Source of the DNA: JACOMS01 sp964352785
GTDB lineage: Bacteria > Pseudomonadota > Alphaproteobacteria > Caulobacterales > Maricaulaceae
Direction: 5' to 3'
DNA length: 64,000 nt
Assembly (NCBI GenBank): GCA_964352785.1
Contig: CAYGTI010000007.1
Location: forward strand, 1-64,000
Positions within the stretch are counted from its first letter, which is position 1. Each line of letters begins with the position of its first letter. This document shows, in pieces, positions 59,181-64,000 of the stretch. Below the pieces are notes generated by a model. The model was not told the DNA's origin and searched no databases. It was given only the letters and a program-made list of their open reading frames with translations. The position numbers and the translations under genes were made by a program.

Positions 59181-59966
59181 ATGGGGCGTGAACCCGGCTT
59201 TGAAAAACTGGCAATCATGGCCAGCCAGCGCGCCGACGCGCAAGCCGCCAAGCGGCACCTAACAAAGCTTTACGGCAATCATGACGCTGCAGACGCCGAC
59301 GTTATTATCGCGCTAGGCGGTGACGGGTTTATGCTGGAGACATTGCGGCGCTACATGCCCCTCATTCGTCGCCGCTTGCCTATTTATGGCATGAACAAAG
59401 GCACGATTGGCTTTTTGCTCAATGAATATCAAGAAAACGGGCTGCTTGAGCGCCTTAAAAACGCCATGCCCGCGACGATTTATCCGCTAAAAATGACTGC
59501 CGAAGCCGTCGGCGGTATTTTTGAGGAACTCGCCTTTAATGAAGTTTCGCTGTTTCGGCAAACACGGCAAGCCGCCCATATCAGAATATCCGTCGATGGG
59601 CGAGAGCGCCTTGGTCACCTGATTGCTGATGGCGTCCTTGTCGCCACGCCCGCGGGCTCCACAGCCTATAATCTCTCGGCGCACGGCCCCGTCATTCCGT
59701 TGGGTGCGGAGATTTTAGCCCTGACCCCGATCAGCGCCTTTCGCCCCAGACGCTGGAGAGGCGCACTTCTTAAAGCCGAAGCCGAAGTTGTCTTTGAAAA
59801 TATTGATCCGGACAAACGCCCGCTGAGCGCAACCGCTGACAGTTATGAGATTAGAAATATCACAAAGGTCACTGTGCGTCAGGACTTGGACACAGCGCTC
59901 ACATTGCTCTTTGATGCGGATCATGCCTTGGACGAGAAGATTTTACGCGAGCAATTCTCAACCTAG
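59181..59966 (+). CDS. nadK: NAD kinase
   Basis: 261 residues, typical for the small alphaproteobacterial type. It phosphorylates NAD to NADP in the cytoplasm. The GGDG motif is IALGGDGFMLETLRR, the nucleotide-binding pocket is GTIGFLLN and AFNEVSLFRQ, and the second signature GHLIADGVLVATPAGSTAYNLSAHGP is well kept. GGGAGAG precedes the ATG by six bases. It is divergent from mraZ across a 277-bp gap and convergent with a lipoprotein gene eight bases away. Confidence 0.95.
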   Translation: MGREPGFEKLAIMASQRADAQAAKRHLTKLYGNHDAADADVIIALGGDGFMLETLRRYMPLIRRRLPIYGMNKGTIGFLLNEYQENGLLERLKNAMPATIYPLKMTAEAVGGIFEELAFNEVSLFRQTRQAAHIRISVDGRERLGHLIADGVLVATPAGSTAYNLSAHGPVIPLGAEILALTPISAFRPRRWRGALLKAEAEVVFENIDPDKRPLSATADSYEIRNITKVTVRQDLDTALTLLFDADHALDEKILREQFST

Positions 59967-59974
59967 TATCGAGG

Positions 59975-60577
59975 TTAGGACGCACCCTCAAAGACAGAGA
60001 CTGTATTAGCCCGGACGCGGTCGCCATACACGTTAGTGACATCGCGCAAACGCTTGATCGCATCGGCGATAACAATTTCATCTTGAACGGGGTCGGATGA
60101 ACTCACATTTTTCAAGGCTTTACTAAATATAATTTGCGCCTGGTGTCCGGTCACAAGGGTCTTCTCCAACGCCTTTAATTCCGCCCGTAGATCGTCCTGT
60201 CTCTCGGCAAGGGCCAAATAAACATCTGCCGCTTTCACGACCTGGTCAATATCTTTGGCCGCTGCCGCTATATCTTGGCGAACGATAACAATGTCGTTGA
60301 CGTATGCCGCATATGATGTGTCAGCAGCCTCGTCGCCGGATTTAAGCCCTTTAAGAAGAAAGCTTGCAGCTTTTTTCATGCGGTCCTTACCGGCGGAATC
60401 ACTCCAGCCTTTATTATCGAATTTGGACATCAGAGCTTTTGACGTTCGTACAACAACATTTTTGGGAGCGGGCTTTGCAGCTTCGCGCGCTGACGGAGTC
60501 ATATCCGCCAAATCGACAGTTGCACATGCCGCAAGCGGCATAAACATCATACACATTATAATGTGCGGCAAACGCAT
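59975..60577 (-). CDS. Predicted helical lipoprotein
   Basis: 200 residues. The start MRLPHIIMCMMFMPLAACAT shows a lipoprotein signal (lipobox LAAC). The mature protein is largely helical and charged, with a coiled-coil-like middle (AAAAKDIDQVVKAADVYLALAERQDDLRAELKALE broken by Ala-rich turns). I do not recognise the family. It probably faces the periplasm, attached to the outer or inner membrane. It is alone on its transcript, followed by the convergent nadK and preceded by a terminator for the NSS gene. Confidence 0.7.
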   Translation of the reverse strand: MRLPHIIMCMMFMPLAACATVDLADMTPSAREAAKPAPKNVVVRTSKALMSKFDNKGWSDSAGKDRMKKAASFLLKGLKSGDEAADTSYAAYVNDIVIVRQDIAAAAKDIDQVVKAADVYLALAERQDDLRAELKALEKTLVTGHQAQIIFSKALKNVSSSDPVQDEIVIADAIKRLRDVTNVYGDRVRANTVSVFEGAS

Positions 60578-60685
60578 AAAAACCCCTACATTATGCCTTC
60601 AAATCAGACAAGATCAACTTTGCCTCGCCAGAAAAAGTTATAAAGATCGAATTCTGAACAATTACTGAACTTCACCGATAAAACA

Positions 60686-60717
60686 ACACCCCGCAGGACT
60701 CAAGACCTGCGGGGTGT
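60686..60717 (-). terminator. Rho-independent terminator of the NSS symporter gene
   Basis: ACACCCCGCAGG (60686-60697) pairs perfectly with CCTGCGGGGTGT (60706-60717), with an eight-base loop. On the minus strand the hairpin is followed by TGTTTTAT, 40 bp after the NSS stop. Confidence 0.88.
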
Positions 60718-60756
60718 ATATGACGTCATTGTAACGAATGTTGAAGGCGCTCTTAT

Positions 60757-62103
60757 TTAAGCGATATACTTATCCCAAACGCCCAAGATCAGAACAACCG
60801 TCATGAACACAGGCGCAACCCAGCGCACGAAGAACATCACAAAACGCCCAATAGCTTCGCCGTCGCCAGAAATTTCTTCACTCAGGATAACTTTACTCAG
60901 GCGCCAGCCTGTAAACAAGACAATCAACAATGCGGACATCGGTGCCAGAATTGGCCCGGCAAGACCCGTATCAATGAAGTCAAAGAAGGCGGGGGAATAA
61001 AGTGACCCAAGCCCGAGCGTCGCAATTGCAGCCCCGCTGAGCCACGCGGCTTTGGCTTTACTGATTTTAAGTTTCTCCGCCACATAGGCCGTCGTGGGCT
61101 CAAGAAGCGATACAGATGAGGTAATTGCCGCGAAGAAAGCAAGGAAGAAGAAGGCCGCTCCGATATACCAGAAATCCGCTAAGGCCGTGGGCAGGGTTTG
61201 GAAGAAAATACCCGCACCAGCGCTAAAATCAAGGCCGTGAGTAAACACGATCGGGAAGATCGCAAGACCTGCTGTGATTGCGACCAGTGTATCAACAAGG
61301 CTGACGGTTACAGCGGCTTTGGGAATGCTCACATCACGCGGCAAGTAACAACCGTAAGTGATCATTATGGCGTTACCAATACCAATAGAGAAACAAGCCT
61401 GCCCGAGCGCAGACACAGCCACTTCCGGCGTTATTTTGCTGAAATCAGGCGTAAACATAAAGGCAACGGCCTGCGCCGTACCGCCCGATGCGAGGCCGGA
61501 GATAATAGAATAAAGAGCCAAACCGATCAGCAAGATGAAGAATAATGGCATGAGCAGCTTTGCCGCCGTCTCAATCCCCTTGTTCACGCCGCGCGAAACA
61601 AGCCACATTGTCAATACAGCAAAAACCAAAAAGTAAGGTAAAACACTGACGGGATCATTCAGCATTTCCGGGAACTTTGCCGCAATGACTTCTGGTGATT
61701 TTCCTTCAAAGGAATTACCCAAAAAGCGCACGAGGTAATTCAAGACCCACGCAGCGACGACACAATAAAAGCTGACAATAAGGAACGACGCGACCATACC
61801 AAACCAAGCTCCGGCGCTCCAAACCTTGGAAACGCCGCTACGCTGCGCCACATCATTTAAAGACTCAACTGCGCTGGAGGCCTGCCCCGACCGGCCAATA
61901 ATATACTCACTCATAAGTACCGGGACACCTACAAACAAAATACAGGCAATATAGACCACGAGGAACGCAGCGCCTCCATTTGTACCAAGTTCAGCAGAAA
62001 ATCGCCACAGATTACCCAGCCCGACGGACGAGCCGACAGCCGCCATGATAAAAGCAAATTTTGACGACCACTGCGCCGTACCGGCGCTTGAAACTACAGC
62101 CAT
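60757..62103 (-). CDS. NSS family sodium-dependent transporter (LeuT-like)
   Basis: 448 residues with about 11-12 transmembrane helices. The NSS signature is SSVGLGNLWRFSAELGTNGGAAFLVVY in helix 1, which forms the sodium and substrate sites of LeuT; FSIGIGNAIMITYGCYL and a later SVSLLEPTTAYVAEKL-type helix are also typical. Such transporters take up amino acids or related amines with Na+. A strong terminator follows, and the gap upstream (62104-62189) separates it from rodA on the same strand. Substrate not predictable. Confidence 0.92.
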   Translation of the reverse strand: MAVVSSAGTAQWSSKFAFIMAAVGSSVGLGNLWRFSAELGTNGGAAFLVVYIACILFVGVPVLMSEYIIGRSGQASSAVESLNDVAQRSGVSKVWSAGAWFGMVASFLIVSFYCVVAAWVLNYLVRFLGNSFEGKSPEVIAAKFPEMLNDPVSVLPYFLVFAVLTMWLVSRGVNKGIETAAKLLMPLFFILLIGLALYSIISGLASGGTAQAVAFMFTPDFSKITPEVAVSALGQACFSIGIGNAIMITYGCYLPRDVSIPKAAVTVSLVDTLVAITAGLAIFPIVFTHGLDFSAGAGIFFQTLPTALADFWYIGAAFFFLAFFAAITSSVSLLEPTTAYVAEKLKISKAKAAWLSGAAIATLGLGSLYSPAFFDFIDTGLAGPILAPMSALLIVLFTGWRLSKVILSEEISGDGEAIGRFVMFFVRWVAPVFMTVVLILGVWDKYIA

Positions 62104-62189
62104 GAAGACCCCCGTTGATTTTTTTGTTTTTTCTACACGCTATTACGCGCCGCGCAAGGTCAACGGCGTCATTTATTAGTTATCAAGCA

Positions 62190-63329
62190 TTAACGCCCCG
62201 CGCGAGGCAGCTCGCTTTGGCGGTGAAGGTGCGCCGACAAGATCAATCCAAAACCGAACATCACAGCCAAGATCACCGTCCCGCCATAAGAAATGAGCGG
62301 CAACGGTACGCCAACAACAGGCGCAAGACCCATGACCATAGCCAAATTGATAAACACATAGAGCGCAAATGTAACGGTCAGCCCCAAAACCAAGAGCTTA
62401 GAGAAGACATGCTTACACTGAAATGCGAGCCAAATACACAGGCCCAGCAAAGCCATGTAGAGCCCCATCGTGACAAGACCGCCAATGAGGCCAAACTCCT
62501 CGCCGATGACAGTAAAGATAAAGTCGGTACGGTTTTCCGGTACATATTCGAGCTGCCTTTGTGTGCCCTTCATAAAGCCTTTGCCGGAGACCCCGCCGCT
62601 ACCCAGCGCGATTTTGGATTGGATAATATGGTAGCCCGCACCTGTGGGGTCATCAGACGGGTTGAAAAACGTGTTGATCCGCGCGCGCTGATAGTCTTTG
62701 AGACCGAACTGGTAGAAAACAGGAATGATAATAGCGACGCTGATCAACGCAGACGTTATCACTCGCCAGTTAATACCAGCCAGAAACACCATCGAGACAC
62801 CCGTCGCTACCAGTAACAGCGTCGTGCCCAAATCGGGTTGACGCAAAATAAACTGTGTCGGCAAGCCGATAATCAGGATCGCGCCGAAAATACCGGCAAT
62901 ATTGGACACTCTCCAGGAGGGCAAATCATGATAGTAACGCGCCAATGCCAGAACAATTGCCAGCTTCATGATCTCGGAAGGTTGAAACCGGCGTCCCAAA
63001 CCCGGTATTTCGAGCCAGCGGGTTGACCCGTTGACCTCTACGCCGATTAAATCAACACCGACCAAAGCCATCAGTCCCATAAAGTAGATCGGATAGGCCA
63101 AATGATACCACACTCGTATATCGACCATCGCAACCACAAACATCAACAACCCTGCAAACACCAAGCGCAATAGGTGCTGCTGCGCGCCTTGCTCCCACTG
63201 ACCGTCCGTGGCGGCAAAAATCATCGCGACGCCAATAGCGCCGATCAAATAAATCAGAGCCGGTAATATCCAATTGATCTCATAAAGCTTAGCGGAAAAG
63301 CTATGACGGCTGTCGGGCATAATCCTCAT
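62190..63329 (-). CDS. rodA: Rod-shape peptidoglycan glycosyltransferase RodA (SEDS)
   Basis: 379 residues with about ten transmembrane helices, paralogous to FtsW at 48926. SEDS features: STRWLEIPGLGRRFQPSEIMKLAIVLALARYYHD, QPDLGTTLLLVATG, KIALGSGGVSGKGFMKGTQRQLEYVPENRTDFIFTVIGEE (broken by a loop), and PLISYGGTVILAVMFGFGL. RodA polymerises glycan in the elongasome with PBP2. It overlaps the mrdA stop by four bases. A frame of 233 residues on the plus strand is its antisense shadow. Confidence 0.96.
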   Translation of the reverse strand: MRIMPDSRHSFSAKLYEINWILPALIYLIGAIGVAMIFAATDGQWEQGAQQHLLRLVFAGLLMFVVAMVDIRVWYHLAYPIYFMGLMALVGVDLIGVEVNGSTRWLEIPGLGRRFQPSEIMKLAIVLALARYYHDLPSWRVSNIAGIFGAILIIGLPTQFILRQPDLGTTLLLVATGVSMVFLAGINWRVITSALISVAIIIPVFYQFGLKDYQRARINTFFNPSDDPTGAGYHIIQSKIALGSGGVSGKGFMKGTQRQLEYVPENRTDFIFTVIGEEFGLIGGLVTMGLYMALLGLCIWLAFQCKHVFSKLLVLGLTVTFALYVFINLAMVMGLAPVVGVPLPLISYGGTVILAVMFGFGLILSAHLHRQSELPRAGR

Positions 63330-64000
63330 AGATCAGCATTCGTTGGAGCGTTTGGACGTCCACCATTTTCGGTTTTACGGGCAAAGCCGTCGCGCTCCAG
63401 CGCGCGGCGCAGCAGACCGCGCACCACATTCGCGGCCCGCCCCGAGCCCGAGCCGCCATGCTCGACAATGGCAGCGGCGGCAAAACGGGGCGCAACAAAA
63501 GGCGCATAACCCACAAATATAGAATGATCACGCAATCGCCACGGCAACTCGCGATTGTGTAAGACGCCGCTAATGCGCTCGTTCGTGGAAATGCCTCTGA
63601 CCTGACCCGTCCCGGTTTTTCCGGCCATATCAACAGTGCGAAAACCAAGACTGTCCGGCTTGTAAGCCGTCCCGCCGGGCTCTTCACACACTGACCACAT
63701 GGCCTTTTGCACGAGCCAGAGATGTTGCGGGTTGATATTCAAATCATCAAAAACCGGAATGTCATTGCCAATGATCAAATGCGGGCTCACCGCCTTACGG
63801 CCATTGGCCAGACGGGCAGCCATAACGGCAAGCTGTAAGGGTGTTGTCAGCACGAACCCTTGGCCGATGCAGGCGTTGAGCGAGTCGCCCATTCGCCAGC
63901 CCTGCCCAAGGCGTTTGCGTTTCCATTCTGCGTTCGGAACAATACCGGAGGACTGTCCTGAGATGCCCAGATCATAGGTCTGGCCCAGACCCAATCGCAG
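63326..64000 (-). CDS. mrdA: Penicillin-binding protein 2, C-terminal part (runs off right edge)
   Basis: 224 residues visible; the reading frame stays open to base 64000 (LRLGLGQTYDLG), so the N-terminal and the SxxK Ser are outside the window. The visible part is the transpeptidase C-terminus: MGDSLNACIGQGFVLTTPLQLAVMAARLANG, VDMAGKTGTGQVRG with the KTG motif, and SIFVGYAPFVAPRFAAAAIVEHGG. PBP2 works with RodA, whose gene follows directly with a four-base overlap. Confidence 0.95.
   Translation of the reverse strand: MRLGLGQTYDLGISGQSSGIVPNAEWKRKRLGQGWRMGDSLNACIGQGFVLTTPLQLAVMAARLANGRKAVSPHLIIGNDIPVFDDLNINPQHLWLVQKAMWSVCEEPGGTAYKPDSLGFRTVDMAGKTGTGQVRGISTNERISGVLHNRELPWRLRDHSIFVGYAPFVAPRFAAAAIVEHGGSGSGRAANVVRGLLRRALERDGFARKTENGGRPNAPTNADL

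Noticed and set aside
62115..62816. Plus-strand frame of 233 residues
   Set aside because: It is antisense to rodA, has a basic, His/Gln-rich composition and no recognisable domain; rodA is clearly the gene.
1..64000. CRISPR arrays, tRNA or rRNA genes, insertion sequences
   Set aside because: No spaced repeat array, cloverleaf or transposase frame was seen; direct repeats found are limited to the VOC duplication and the short operator-like repeats.

Overview
The window is a stretch of an alphaproteobacterial chromosome, most likely from a stalked or dimorphic marine lineage of the Caulobacterales/Hyphomonadaceae/Maricaulales type (inference). The evidence is: a complete alphaproteobacterial division and cell-wall (dcw) cluster running mraZ-rsmH-ftsL-ftsI-murE-murF-mraY-murD-ftsW-murG-murC-murB-ddl-ftsQ-ftsA-ftsZ and followed by lpxC-bamD-recN-ligA; a perfect CtrA-type TTAA-N7-TTAA box in front of ftsZ; an alphaproteobacterial LexA box (GTTC-N7-GTTC) in the uvrA promoter; a PopA-like REC-REC-degenerate GGDEF protein; and a TipN-like two-TM coiled-coil protein. 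The meso-DAP signature in MurE, lipobox proteins, BamD and LpxC show a Gram-negative envelope.

Region 1 (1-8.2 kb) is accessory. It holds the 3' part of an M48-type metallopeptidase/Sel1-repeat fusion, a MarR regulator and a small membrane protein sitting between an 80-bp direct repeat of the 3' end of a VOC gene, a DUF2805 protein, tandem PlsC-like acyltransferases, an exported DsrE-like protein, an unlisted 33-residue membrane peptide, a lipoprotein of the GH5/clan GH-A type and a DUF2161 nuclease-fold protein.

Region 2 (8.2-20.1 kb) is signalling and envelope: a PopA-like protein, a DEAD-box helicase, an Hpt-TfoX-hydrolase operon, an Arg/Gln-rich exported protein, a CPBP protease, a hybrid histidine kinase whose phospho-acceptor His is Gln, and a large membrane coiled-coil protein.

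Region 3 (20.1-28 kb) is a nine-gene, tightly overlapping minus-strand operon: SSS symporter, VOC, MDR oxidoreductase, VOC, MFS transporter, alpha/beta hydrolase with a GxHxG elbow, DUF1330 lipoprotein, CpcT/CpeT-like protein, DUF1838 lipoprotein. It looks like an uptake/catabolic system for an unknown compound and is the best candidate for an undescribed system.

Region 4 (28-35 kb) holds a SemiSWEET transporter, a cysteine-synthase-like enzyme divergent from an Lrp/DecR-like regulator, panD, uvrA with a LexA box, and a secreted PLAT-domain protein with a possible pore-forming C-terminal half.

Region 5 (35-59 kb, minus strand) is ligA-recN-bamD-lpxC-ftsZ and the dcw cluster. From mraZ to ftsA all junctions overlap or are at most 19 bp apart. 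The 126-bp ftsA-ftsZ gap is the one substantial break, and it carries the CtrA box and a GANTC site. A triple 10-bp-spaced TGGGAT repeat upstream of mraZ is a likely MraZ operator.

Region 6 (59-64 kb) has NAD kinase, a small lipoprotein, an NSS-family sodium symporter with a strong terminator, rodA, and the C-terminal part of mrdA (PBP2), which runs off the right edge. No tRNA, rRNA, CRISPR array or insertion sequence was seen.
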